Shown piece after piece: positions 6,702-14,142 of a DNA stretch of 63,000 bases (position 1 is its first letter; each line of letters starts with the position of its first letter). The translations under genes were made by a program, and so were the position numbers. The stretch covers positions 1 through 63,000 of the forward strand of contig JAFTKJ010000023.1 in the NCBI GenBank assembly GCA_017453305.1, written 5' to 3'. Origin of the DNA: Clostridia bacterium. Its GTDB lineage: Bacteria; Bacillota; Clostridia; Oscillospirales; CAG-272. Under the pieces are notes generated by a model. The model had not been told where the DNA came from and made no database searches. It saw only the letters and a list, made by a program, of their open reading frames with translations.

Positions 6702-7832
6702 TTACTTCATAACCTTGGAAAAATCCTTCATCATTTGCGGAATATCGATGCTCTGCGGGCAGACCTGTGCGCACGCGCCGCAGCCAATGCAGGAATCGGG
6801 ATGCTGATCCTCGCTCAACGCATCTACGCAACGGCGGGTAACGATCGTGCCACCACTGTAAAGCTTTTCGTTGTAGAGAGAAATCAGGTGCGGAATGTTC
6901 AACCCCTTGGGGCAATAATCCACGCAATAGCGGCATGCCGTGCAAGCCAACGTCTTTTTACCGCTCTTTTCGGAGGCGATCTGCATCAGGGTATTCCATT
7001 CGGTCGCATTCAAGGGTTGTTCCGTTGAGAAGGTGTTGATATTTTGCTCTAACTGCTCAAAATTGGACATTCCGGAAAGCGTGACCACAACCTCTGGAAC
7101 CGTTTGCAAAAAGCGGAATGCCCACTCGGGTGCACCGATGCCGGGGCGCAGCTCTGCAAGACGCTCCTCGTACTCCGGCTCCAATTTGGCAAGGCTTCCG
7201 CCGCGTACGGGCTCCATTACCCACACGGGAATGTTGCGTGCGCGAAGCATCTCTACCATGCCTTTCGCATCCTGGAAGCTCCAATCCAGCCAATTGAGCT
7301 GCAATTGACCAAACTCCATGTAGTCGCCGTAGACCTCCAAAAAACGGCGCATAACGTCGGCGTTGCCGTGGAAAGAAAAGCCGAGGTGACGGATGCGACC
7401 GTTCTTCTTTTGCTCCAGCACGTACGCGAGCGTGCCGTACTTGGGGTCAAGGTAGCGCCCGATGTTTGCCTCGGTAACGCTGTGGATCAAATAGAAATCA
7501 AAATAATCGACCTGACATTTTTGCAGCTGACGCTCAAAGATCTCCTCTACCTTTCCGTGGTTGGAAAGCTCGTAGCCCGGAAATTTGGATGCCAGATAAA
7601 AGCTCTCGCGCGGATAGCTTTTGAGAATCTTTCCCATTACGATCTCGGAATTTCCGCCGTGATATCCCCATGCGGTGTCATAATAGTTGATACCATTTTT
7701 CATGGCGTATTCCACCATCTCGGCACTCTTTTTCTCGTCGATCTTGCTGCCATCTCCGTCAATAGTGGGCAGACGCATACAACCAAGTCCCAAAGCAGAG
7801 AGGGACATGTCCTGAAATTGTTTGTAGATCAT
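6702..7832 (-). CDS. aldo/keto reductase with two C-terminal 4Fe-4S motifs
   Basis: A 376-residue protein. Residues 1-280 are an aldo/keto reductase barrel with the catalytic tetrad D52, Y57, K83 and H117 (YDTAWGY, ASKFPG, YLIHS). The C-terminus has two ferredoxin-type clusters, C297/C300/C303/C307 and C348/C351/C354/C358. This Fe-S AKR subfamily is common in strict anaerobes, where the clusters presumably pass electrons to or from the barrel; substrates are mostly unknown. The start at 7832 is chosen because AAGGAG lies 9 nt upstream, while a longer frame has none. Monocistronic with a good promoter. Confidence 0.9.
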   Translation of the reverse strand: MIYKQFQDMSLSALGLGCMRLPTIDGDGSKIDEKKSAEMVEYAMKNGINYYDTAWGYHGGNSEIVMGKILKSYPRESFYLASKFPGYELSNHGKVEEIFERQLQKCQVDYFDFYLIHSVTEANIGRYLDPKYGTLAYVLEQKKNGRIRHLGFSFHGNADVMRRFLEVYGDYMEFGQLQLNWLDWSFQDAKGMVEMLRARNIPVWVMEPVRGGSLAKLEPEYEERLAELRPGIGAPEWAFRFLQTVPEVVVTLSGMSNFEQLEQNINTFSTEQPLNATEWNTLMQIASEKSGKKTLACTACRYCVDYCPKGLNIPHLISLYNEKLYSGGTIVTRRCVDALSEDQHPDSCIGCGACAQVCPQSIDIPQMMKDFSKVMK

Positions 7833-7874
7833 TACAAAATTCTCCTTTTGATCCGTTTTGACTGTGATATCTTT

Positions 7875-7904
7875 ATTATAATCGCAAGTGGGGGGACAAG
7901 TCAA
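7875..7904 (-). promoter_or_regulatory. promoter of the Fe-S aldo/keto reductase
   Basis: On the minus strand, TTGACT (7899-7904), an 18-nt spacer and TATAAT (7875-7880). The leader to the start codon is about 35 nt. Confidence 0.8.
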
Positions 7905-7955
7905 GTCTTTTTATCAAAAAAACGGTACCTTGCGCAAAACTTTTGAAAAAAGCCC

Positions 7956-7984
7956 TTGATTTCTTCACAAATTTGTGGTAGTAT
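7956..7984 (+). promoter_or_regulatory. promoter with a palindromic operator for the DtxR-type regulator
   Basis: TTGATT (7956-7961), a 17-nt spacer and TAGTAT (7979-7984). The spacer contains the perfect 12-bp palindrome CACAAATTTGTG (7966-7977), well placed to be an operator, possibly for the regulator itself. Confidence 0.6.
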
Positions 7985-8026
7985 TATGATAATGACGTAA
8001 ACAAGACACGAAAGGAGCAAATTGCA

Positions 8027-8401
8027 ATGTTGATACAGGAATCGGGCGAAATGTATTTGGAAACGATTCTCGTCCTCTCACGCACCTCGGGTCACGTACG
8101 CGCCATCGACGTAGGTGAGCATATGGGGTATTCCAAGCCCTCTGTCAGCCGCGCAATGGGGTTGCTCAAGCAGGGAGAATACATTGTGATTGCTAAGGAC
8201 GGTTCCATCACGCTGACCGATACGGGACGCGAAATTGCCGAAAAGATCTATGAGCGTCACACGCTCCTGACCAAGGTTTTGACCTCCCTTGGCGTGGATG
8301 CCGAGACCGCCGCCGAGGATGCCTGCAAAATTGAGCACAGTATTAGTGACGCTTCCTTTGAAGCCATTAAAAAGCTGGCGGAAAAGAATCAAATTCTATA
8401 A
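8027..8401 (+). CDS. DtxR/MntR-family metal-dependent regulator
   Basis: A 124-residue protein with an N-terminal winged helix (YSKPSVSRAMGLLKQGEYI is the recognition region) and the helical dimerisation domain. Likely metal ligands are H78 and the CKIEH group (C100, E103, H104); a Cys at this place resembles iron-sensing DtxR rather than MntR, which has Glu. The SH3-like third domain is absent, as in many clostridial members. It would repress metal uptake genes when metal is bound, but no transporter is adjacent; the closest candidate is the ZIP transporter at 16.2-17.0 kb. Its promoter carries a palindrome. AAAGGAG precedes the ATG. Confidence 0.9.
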   Translation: MLIQESGEMYLETILVLSRTSGHVRAIDVGEHMGYSKPSVSRAMGLLKQGEYIVIAKDGSITLTDTGREIAEKIYERHTLLTKVLTSLGVDAETAAEDACKIEHSISDASFEAIKKLAEKNQIL

Positions 8402-8405
8402 ACAG

Positions 8406-8441
8406 AAAACACGGAATTGCGGTTGCAATTCCGTGTTTTTT
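8406..8441 (+). terminator. bidirectional terminator between the DtxR-type and methyltransferase genes
   Basis: A 15-bp stem (8406-8420 with 8425-8439) has a GGTT loop, an A-run on the left and a T-run on the right. It lies 5 nt after the regulator stop and touches the stop of the convergent gene. Confidence 0.9.
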
Positions 8442-9111
8442 ACCAAATAAATGGTATGAGTCGATACTTTACTCTCTTTTTGTAGCCTTCATATCCCTCA
8501 AGCCCGTTTGTAAGCACGCGCTCCTCATTGACGATCCGCGCCGCAATAACAAAAGGATAAGGCAAAAAGCAGAGGAGTGACCAAAAGGACCCCAGCACCA
8601 GCGGCACCGATAAAAACAGCCATACGGTCACTGCGTACATTGGGTGACGAACAATGCCGTACAGCCCTGTATCCACCACCTTTTGCCCTTCCTGCACCTC
8701 AATAGTGCGGGAAAGATAGGCGTTCTCGCGCATGACCTCTGCGTACAGCGCGTAGGACACGAGCCAAACGACGGATGCCGCAATAACAAGCCACGTAGGC
8801 ACCTGCGACCACGCAAAGCGGTAATCAAGCCCTGCCACAATAAAGCCTGCTAAAAACAGCAACCCCGAAAGCGCAACTACGCCCTTTTGGGTGTTTTCTT
8901 TTTCTTTGGCGTTCAAGCGCTTTTGCAACAGATCGGGAGCCTTAAAAAAGAGAATGCTGCCAAGAATGATCACGGGCACAAACAGCAGCCCCAAAAAGAG
9001 CCATGCACCCATATAATCAAGTGTACCCGCAGGAAGAAACAGCAGACCAAAAATCAACAACAATCCACACAAACACTTTAGCAGTGCTTGCAAAAGCAGT
9101 TTCCTCCTCAT
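8440..9111 (-). CDS. isoprenylcysteine methyltransferase-like membrane protein
   Basis: A 223-residue membrane protein with about five membrane segments. The C-terminal part shows the ICMT/PEMT-type SAM-binding signature: GIVRHPMY, then NEERVL..GLEGYEGYKKRVKYRLIP. Bacteria lack prenylated proteins of the eukaryotic type, so the acceptor is probably a lipid or small molecule; this is inferred. Its ATG overlaps the stop of the upstream peroxiredoxin gene (ATGA), so the two are translationally coupled. It is the last gene of a leftward operon with the peroxiredoxin and YgjP-type genes. Confidence 0.82.
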   Translation of the reverse strand: MRRKLLLQALLKCLCGLLLIFGLLFLPAGTLDYMGAWLFLGLLFVPVIILGSILFFKAPDLLQKRLNAKEKENTQKGVVALSGLLFLAGFIVAGLDYRFAWSQVPTWLVIAASVVWLVSYALYAEVMRENAYLSRTIEVQEGQKVVDTGLYGIVRHPMYAVTVWLFLSVPLVLGSFWSLLCFLPYPFVIAARIVNEERVLTNGLEGYEGYKKRVKYRLIPFIW

Positions 9112-9563
9112 CCAAGCATCTCCAAAATCTCCGCGGCGTTGGTGTCGGGCTTGACCTTTGGCATCACCGCTTCGATATTGCCCTCGGCGTCAATAAGATA
9201 GGTAGAGCGCACCACGCCCATCGATACCTTGCCGTAGTTCTTTTTCTCCTGCCATACGCCGTAGGATTCAATGGCTTGACGATCGGGGTCGGAGAGAAGA
9301 ATGAACGGCAGTTCATACTTCTCGGCAAATTTTTGATGCGACGCCACGCTATCGCGGCTGATGCCGATCACAACCACGCCACGCGCTTCAAATTCTTTAT
9401 ACGCGCCCGCAAAAGCGCACGCCTGACGGGTACATCCGGGCGTGTTGTCCTTGGGATAAAAATACAAGACGATTCGCTTGCCCAAAAAATCGGACAGAGA
9501 AACGGCGTTTCCGTCTTTATCTAAAAGTGTAAAATCCGGGGCTTTCATTCCTTGTTCTAACAT
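9108..9563 (-). CDS. bcp: thioredoxin-dependent peroxiredoxin, Bcp/PrxQ type
   Basis: A 151-residue peroxiredoxin. The peroxidatic cysteine is C44 in TPGCTRQACAF and the resolving cysteine is C49, the five-residue spacing that defines Bcp/PrxQ. R122-like and other conserved positions (PFILLSDPD) follow. It reduces peroxides with electrons from thioredoxin in the cytoplasm, a common defence of anaerobes against oxygen. AAAGGAG lies 9 nt before the ATG. It is 21 nt downstream of the YgjP-type gene and overlaps the methyltransferase gene by four bases. Confidence 0.93.
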   Translation of the reverse strand: MLEQGMKAPDFTLLDKDGNAVSLSDFLGKRIVLYFYPKDNTPGCTRQACAFAGAYKEFEARGVVVIGISRDSVASHQKFAEKYELPFILLSDPDRQAIESYGVWQEKKNYGKVSMGVVRSTYLIDAEGNIEAVMPKVKPDTNAAEILEMLG

Positions 9564-9584
9564 GGTAAAAATCTCCTTTGCTTT

Positions 9585-10127
9585 TTATCGTTGCGTCATT
9601 CTGCGAATGAGCGCGCCGCCATGCTCTTTGAGCCAGCGGTTCCATTTGTGATACGCAGGATAGGCACGCAGGACCTCATCGTAAAATGCTTTTGAGTGGT
9701 TCATATGCTTGAGGTGACAGAGCTCGTGCACGATGACGCTATCCAACACCTCGATGGGAGCAAGCATCAGCAAACAATTAAAATTGAGATTTCCCTTACC
9801 GCTACAGCTTCCCCACTTGGTTTTTTGATTGCGAATGGTCACACGGTTGTAATGCACGCCCACCACTGCGGCGTAATGCTTGACACGGGGCGGTATGACC
9901 TCGAGCGCCCGATCTGCCAATGTGCGCACGTCTTCGTTGGAAAGAGGCGGTTCGCCGCCACTCTTTTCTTGCGCGGAAAGCTTTTTTTGCACCCACCCCT
10001 CGTGCTTTTTGACAAATGAGGCGATCTCCGACTCGCGCATCGCACGCGGTGCGCGAACGATCACCTCGCCCTCGTGTATCTGCAAGGCAACCGTTTTGCG
10101 GTCACTTCGAACGATACGGTATTGCAT
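9585..10127 (-). CDS. YgjP-like metallopeptidase-domain protein
   Basis: A 180-residue protein of the YgjP/DUF45 family. The zinc motif HELCH (H134, E135, H138) is followed by a further His at 144, and WGSCSGKGNLNFN upstream is a family hallmark. Proteins of this type are annotated as zinc metallopeptidases or UTP pyrophosphatases; the true activity here is unknown. AAGGAG lies 5 nt upstream of the ATG. It begins the YgjP-Bcp-methyltransferase run. A 15-bp hairpin separates it from the upstream PLP-enzyme gene, and no separate promoter is obvious, so read-through is possible. Confidence 0.85.
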   Translation of the reverse strand: MQYRIVRSDRKTVALQIHEGEVIVRAPRAMRESEIASFVKKHEGWVQKKLSAQEKSGGEPPLSNEDVRTLADRALEVIPPRVKHYAAVVGVHYNRVTIRNQKTKWGSCSGKGNLNFNCLLMLAPIEVLDSVIVHELCHLKHMNHSKAFYDEVLRAYPAYHKWNRWLKEHGGALIRRMTQR

Positions 10128-10172
10128 AACGGCTCCTTTCCGTATACGTAGTTTTCATGATTTGGAATAGGC

Positions 10173-10208
10173 GTGGGGAAACTTTTTCTTTTCAAAAAGT
10201 TTCCCCAC
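10173..10208. repeat. 15-bp perfect inverted repeat between operon segments
   Basis: Arms 10173-10187 and 10194-10208 pair perfectly over 15 bp with a 6-nt loop. There is no T-run after it on either strand, but the arms themselves hold T and A runs. It may attenuate transcription between the PLP-enzyme gene and the YgjP-type gene. Confidence 0.7.
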
Positions 10209-10219
10209 AGTCAAACATC

Positions 10220-11473
10220 TTACTCACCCAATACGCTTTGTACGGCGGACATGATACCAATACGACCACTCTCGTAGGTCAGTCCACCCTGGAAGAAGGC
10301 TGTATACGGTTCACGTAACGGACCGTCGGCGGAGAGCTCGATGGAGCTTCCCTGCACGAAGGTACCTGCCGCCATAATGACTTGGTCACCGTAGCCGGGC
10401 ATTGCCCAAGGCTCGGGGGTAACGAAGGCGTCTACGGGAGAGCCTGCCTGAATGCCGCGGCAGAAAGCACAAAGCCCTTCGGCACTGCCCATAATCACCG
10501 ACTGAATGATATCGTGACGCTCCTCATTCCAACGAGGCTCTACGGTATATCCAAGCTTTTCAAACATATAAGCCGCCAGATGCGCGGTTTTGAGAGCTTG
10601 CGCTGTGGTGTGAGGCGCAAAGAACAAGCCCTTGAACATGGATTTGTTCTGCCCCAAGGTCGCCCCCGCCTCGGCTCCGATACCGACCGAGGTCATACGG
10701 TAGCTTGCAAGTTCTACGGCACGACGCGTACCTGCAAGGTAACCACCCGTTTCTGCCATTCCGCCACCCGGATTTTTGATCAGTGATCCAATAATTAGAT
10801 CCGCCCCAACGGCACAGGGTTCCTTGGTTTCTACAAATTCACCGTAGCAGTTGTCTACCACCACGTAGGTCGAGGGGCTGATCTCCTTGACGAACTTAAC
10901 AAGCGCACCGATCTCGTCCACGCTCAGCGTTTTACGGTTCAAATATCCCTTGGAGCGCTGTACAAATACCATTTTGGCGCGTGCGCCGAGAGAGAGAAGC
11001 TTGTCCCTGATCTCGTCAAAGTTGAAAGAACCGTCTGCCAAAAGATCGGTTTGGGCATAGTCCACTCCAAAATCCTTGAGCGACCCGTTCCCCGGTGTGC
11101 CCGAAAGACCGATGACCTCCTCCAAGGTATCGTAGGGCTTACCTGCCACAGAGTACATTACGTCTCCGGGACGCAGAATGCCAAACAGACCGATACAAAG
11201 CGCATGCGTGCCGCTGATGATGTTTTGACGAACAATGGCACTCTCTGCCCCCATAACGTCCGCCCAAACCTCTTCCAGCACCTCACGTCCGCGGTCATCG
11301 TAGCCGTAACCGCTGGTGGATTGAAAGCAGGTGTCGCTGACACGGTGGACTCGAAAGGCATCCATCACCTTTTGCGTATTCAGAAATGCGACGTCTTCAA
11401 TATGCTTAAACTGTGACACAAGAGCCGCTTCTGCCTCTTGTGCCAGGCGTTGAATCTTTTCGGAAAATATCAT
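10220..11473 (-). CDS. methionine gamma-lyase-family PLP enzyme (aluminium-resistance type)
   Basis: A 417-residue fold-type I PLP protein of the 'methionine gamma-lyase family / aluminium resistance' group. Typical features are TSGYGYDDRGREVLEEVWADVMGAE, the IVRQNIISGTHA stretch, and the PLP lysine in SLIKNPGGG with the following AETGGYLAG. Despite the name, the substrate of this family is not firmly known; cleavage of a sulfur amino acid is the usual suggestion. It lies third in a leftward operon after MurD and DUF975 genes. The ribosome binding site (AAAGAGAAA) is weak. Confidence 0.88.
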   Translation of the reverse strand: MIFSEKIQRLAQEAEAALVSQFKHIEDVAFLNTQKVMDAFRVHRVSDTCFQSTSGYGYDDRGREVLEEVWADVMGAESAIVRQNIISGTHALCIGLFGILRPGDVMYSVAGKPYDTLEEVIGLSGTPGNGSLKDFGVDYAQTDLLADGSFNFDEIRDKLLSLGARAKMVFVQRSKGYLNRKTLSVDEIGALVKFVKEISPSTYVVVDNCYGEFVETKEPCAVGADLIIGSLIKNPGGGMAETGGYLAGTRRAVELASYRMTSVGIGAEAGATLGQNKSMFKGLFFAPHTTAQALKTAHLAAYMFEKLGYTVEPRWNEERHDIIQSVIMGSAEGLCAFCRGIQAGSPVDAFVTPEPWAMPGYGDQVIMAAGTFVQGSSIELSADGPLREPYTAFFQGGLTYESGRIGIMSAVQSVLGE

Positions 11474-11507
11474 TTTTGAGTTTCTCTTTCTTTTTTGTCA
11501 TTCGCCG

Positions 11508-12479
11508 TTATACGGTGTAATCGTCGGGGTTCAAGCTGGGGAATTCTACTTCCTTCGCGCTTTGGCGGTTGGAGATATCATCATAGAACGCCATACGTGC
11601 GGCATAAATATAGGGCATGAGGAAGATCATACCGATGCCGCAGGTGCAATATACTGCCAGCAGCTCCCAACCGATAAAGCTGATATCCAGGCAAAACAGT
11701 TTCCACTTGTTCCCACGCATCATATTGGAGGAGGCACGCAATGCCTCAACGGGCGTCACCTCGGGATGCTCTGCCAGAATGGTAAAGGCAAATGCGTAGC
11801 GGTAGCCAAACAGCACGCTCAGTACAATCGTCAAAACGACGCCTACAAATACAATCAGAGTGAAGAGCATCACTCCAAGGACAAGCTGCTCTCCAAATAA
11901 CGCCATGACGACGAAACCGCAAACCATTGCAATAATGGTGGGAATCGCGGGAACGGTCATCAAAAGTGAATACAACAGGTTCAGCACAATGCTCTTGCCA
12001 TACGCCAACCTAAAGTAAGAAAACAGCGTTCCCACACGGATGCCGCTTTGGTTACCATCGATCAGCTCCAGGTTAAATTTTTCATATCCCAGGCGAATAG
12101 GAGACGCAACAAATAGATTGTAAACAATACCAATCAAAACAACGATGACGAGAATTGCTCCGACGATACCAAGCAAAACGCCGGCCACCATCTCAAACGT
12201 AGGCAAGTCGGCACCGCCGATGATGCCGATCGAATCTTGTTCGACATCCGGGTTTGTCTCGAAATCCCCCTCAAAAATGGAGGGAGAGAAAGTGAAAGAC
12301 ACGCCCACGCCACCTCCGCTGCCTGCTAAAAGGCCGAACAAAAGTCCAACTACAATGGCAATGCCAAGGTAGTTTTTCAACGCCTCACGTGCGCGCTTGC
12401 GATAGTACGCCGCATTTTTTACGGGAGGCGTCTCGTAGGTGTAATTTCCGCTTTCAAATTGAAATTGATTCTGATTCAT
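11508..12479 (-). CDS. DUF975 family integral membrane protein
   Basis: A 323-residue protein. After a hydrophilic N-terminus (about 35 residues, with the YRKRAREALKNY motif common to DUF975) there are about six membrane segments. The second half holds RGNKWKLFCLDISFIGWELL and a final YIYAARMAFYDDI segment, both family features. Function is unknown; the family is often found next to cell-envelope genes, as here after MurD. The start is placed at the second ATG (12479), which has AAAGGA at proper distance; a first ATG two codons upstream is too close. It lies 18 nt after the MurD stop. Confidence 0.82.
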   Translation of the reverse strand: MNQNQFQFESGNYTYETPPVKNAAYYRKRAREALKNYLGIAIVVGLLFGLLAGSGGGVGVSFTFSPSIFEGDFETNPDVEQDSIGIIGGADLPTFEMVAGVLLGIVGAILVIVVLIGIVYNLFVASPIRLGYEKFNLELIDGNQSGIRVGTLFSYFRLAYGKSIVLNLLYSLLMTVPAIPTIIAMVCGFVVMALFGEQLVLGVMLFTLIVFVGVVLTIVLSVLFGYRYAFAFTILAEHPEVTPVEALRASSNMMRGNKWKLFCLDISFIGWELLAVYCTCGIGMIFLMPYIYAARMAFYDDISNRQSAKEVEFPSLNPDDYTV

Positions 12480-12497
12480 AATCATACGTCCTTTCTG

Positions 12498-13913
12498 TTA
12501 AAAATGTTCTACAATACGACGGAAGGTGTTTCCGCGATCTTCAAAGTTTTTAAATGCGTCAAAGCTGGCGCATGCGGGTGAAAGCAATACCGTATCCCCT
12601 TTTTGCGCAATGCTTTTTGCAAATAGCACTGCTTCTGTAAAATCGGGGTACTCGTATACGGGGAGCATTCCGTTTTGCACTTCTTTTTTTGGCTCCAACG
12701 CCACACGGATCTTGCTTGCGGTCGCCCCCGTCAGCACCACCGCCTTGGCGCGTGCGCACAGCGCATCTGCAAGCGGCTCAAAGGGCACGTTTTTGTCGTA
12801 GCCGCCGCAAATGACGATCGGTCTTTCCGTCAGTGCCGAAAGTGCCGCCGTCGTTCGGGTAGGTGTGGAGTCGATCGAGCTGTTATAATAGGTCACACCC
12901 TCGTGCACGCGAATGCGCTCCAGGCGGTGCGCCACTCCCGTAAAGGTGGTAGCCACCTTTACAACGTCCTCTGCTGTTGCGTAGCCCTCGGTCAGCGCAA
13001 TGGCAGTCATATAGTTTTCCAAGTTATGTTTACCGGGCAAAATAATATCCGCCACACTAAGTATCGCGCACTCACACGCACCGTCCCAAAGAAGTACCGC
13101 TCCGTCGCGCTCGTACACGGCATGATCGCCCGCTTCTAAAGAGAATTCCTCATGAAAGTGTTTTTTTGAAGAAAAGTAGGTCTTTGGTTGTGCCGTTTTC
13201 CGTCCGAATGCAAGCGTGACGTCATTTTCGGCATTGACCACCAAACGGCGATTGGGCGCATGGGCAAAAATATTTGCTTTGGCGCGCTCATATTCCTTCA
13301 TATCAACGTGCCAATTGAGATGATTGGGTGTCACGTTGGTCACGGCGGCAATATGAGCGGATCGCTTTGCCGTCTGCAATTGAAAGCTGGAGAGCTCCAC
13401 CACGGCAAAATCCCGTTCCGTCATTTGCGAAATTTTTCCCAAAAGAGGGGTGCCGATGTTCCCGCCAACCCATACTCTGCCACCGCTCCGCTTGCATGCC
13501 TCGGTCAAAATCAAGCCGGTGAGTGTGGTGGTCGTCGTTTTTCCGTCACTCCCCGTAATGCCGATTACGGTAGCAGGTGTCAGCTCCAAAAAGAGCTCCA
13601 TCTCGGAGGTCAGCTCTGCTCCTCTCTCTTGCGCAGAAACAAACGCGGGCAGGTCCGGGCGCAATCCGGGGGAACGAAAGATCATGTCCGCATCTATATT
13701 TTCAAGATAGGAGTCGCCAAGCACAAGAGGCACGCCCTTTGCCACAAGGTCATCGGCGATCTCTCCAAGCTCGGCTTCCGTCTTTTTGTCTCTTGCGCAC
13801 ACGTCGGCACCAAAGTCCAAAAGGAAATCGATCAGCGGCAGGTTCGAAACCCCGATTCCCACCACGTCGATCCGTTTTCCCTTTAGATCTCGCAGTCTTT
13901 TTAAATCACTCAA
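12498..13913 (-). CDS. murD: UDP-N-acetylmuramoyl-L-alanine--D-glutamate ligase
   Basis: A 471-residue Mur ligase. It has the ATP loop GITGSDGKTTTT, the ELSSFQL and NVTPNHLNWH segments of the central domain, HRLE, and the C-terminal LLSPACASFDAFKNFEDRG signature. It adds D-glutamate to UDP-MurNAc-L-Ala in peptidoglycan synthesis. The usual NDSKATN-like stretch reads YNSSIDSTPTRT, a variant. The start is a TTG at 13913 with AAGGGGGG 7 nt upstream; the longer in-frame extension lacks a site. It is outside a division/cell-wall cluster and instead heads an operon with DUF975 and PLP-enzyme genes. Confidence 0.92.
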   Translation of the reverse strand: MSDLKRLRDLKGKRIDVVGIGVSNLPLIDFLLDFGADVCARDKKTEAELGEIADDLVAKGVPLVLGDSYLENIDADMIFRSPGLRPDLPAFVSAQERGAELTSEMELFLELTPATVIGITGSDGKTTTTTLTGLILTEACKRSGGRVWVGGNIGTPLLGKISQMTERDFAVVELSSFQLQTAKRSAHIAAVTNVTPNHLNWHVDMKEYERAKANIFAHAPNRRLVVNAENDVTLAFGRKTAQPKTYFSSKKHFHEEFSLEAGDHAVYERDGAVLLWDGACECAILSVADIILPGKHNLENYMTAIALTEGYATAEDVVKVATTFTGVAHRLERIRVHEGVTYYNSSIDSTPTRTTAALSALTERPIVICGGYDKNVPFEPLADALCARAKAVVLTGATASKIRVALEPKKEVQNGMLPVYEYPDFTEAVLFAKSIAQKGDTVLLSPACASFDAFKNFEDRGNTFRRIVEHF

Positions 13914-13985
13914 GTGCGCACCCCCCCTTAGCCTTTTTAGATCGAGGCTCGCCCACACAGCAATGCGTGCAAGCCTCCTCCTATA

Positions 13986-14014
13986 ATTATATTCTATTTT
14001 TTCAAAACTTGCAA
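13986..14014 (-). promoter_or_regulatory. promoter of the murD operon
   Basis: On the minus strand, TTGCAA (14009-14014), a 17-nt spacer and TATAAT (13986-13991). The leader to the TTG start is about 65 nt. It is divergent from the topoisomerase promoter 50 bp away. Confidence 0.75.
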
Positions 14015-14065
14015 TAGAAAAAGTGAGAAAAATGCGATTTTTCAAAAAAATACACCTTTTCCCCC

Positions 14066-14094
14066 TTTTCAAAATCACTTTTTTCTGTTATAAT
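14066..14094 (+). promoter_or_regulatory. likely promoter of the topoisomerase gene
   Basis: TATAAT (14089-14094) is preceded at 17 nt by TTTTCA (14066-14071), a weak -35 box. It lies about 40 nt before the ribosome binding site. Confidence 0.55.
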
Positions 14095-14142
14095 GTAAAA
14101 TAGAAGAATGATTCCTACAGCTTTTGGAAAGGATGTGTGCCA

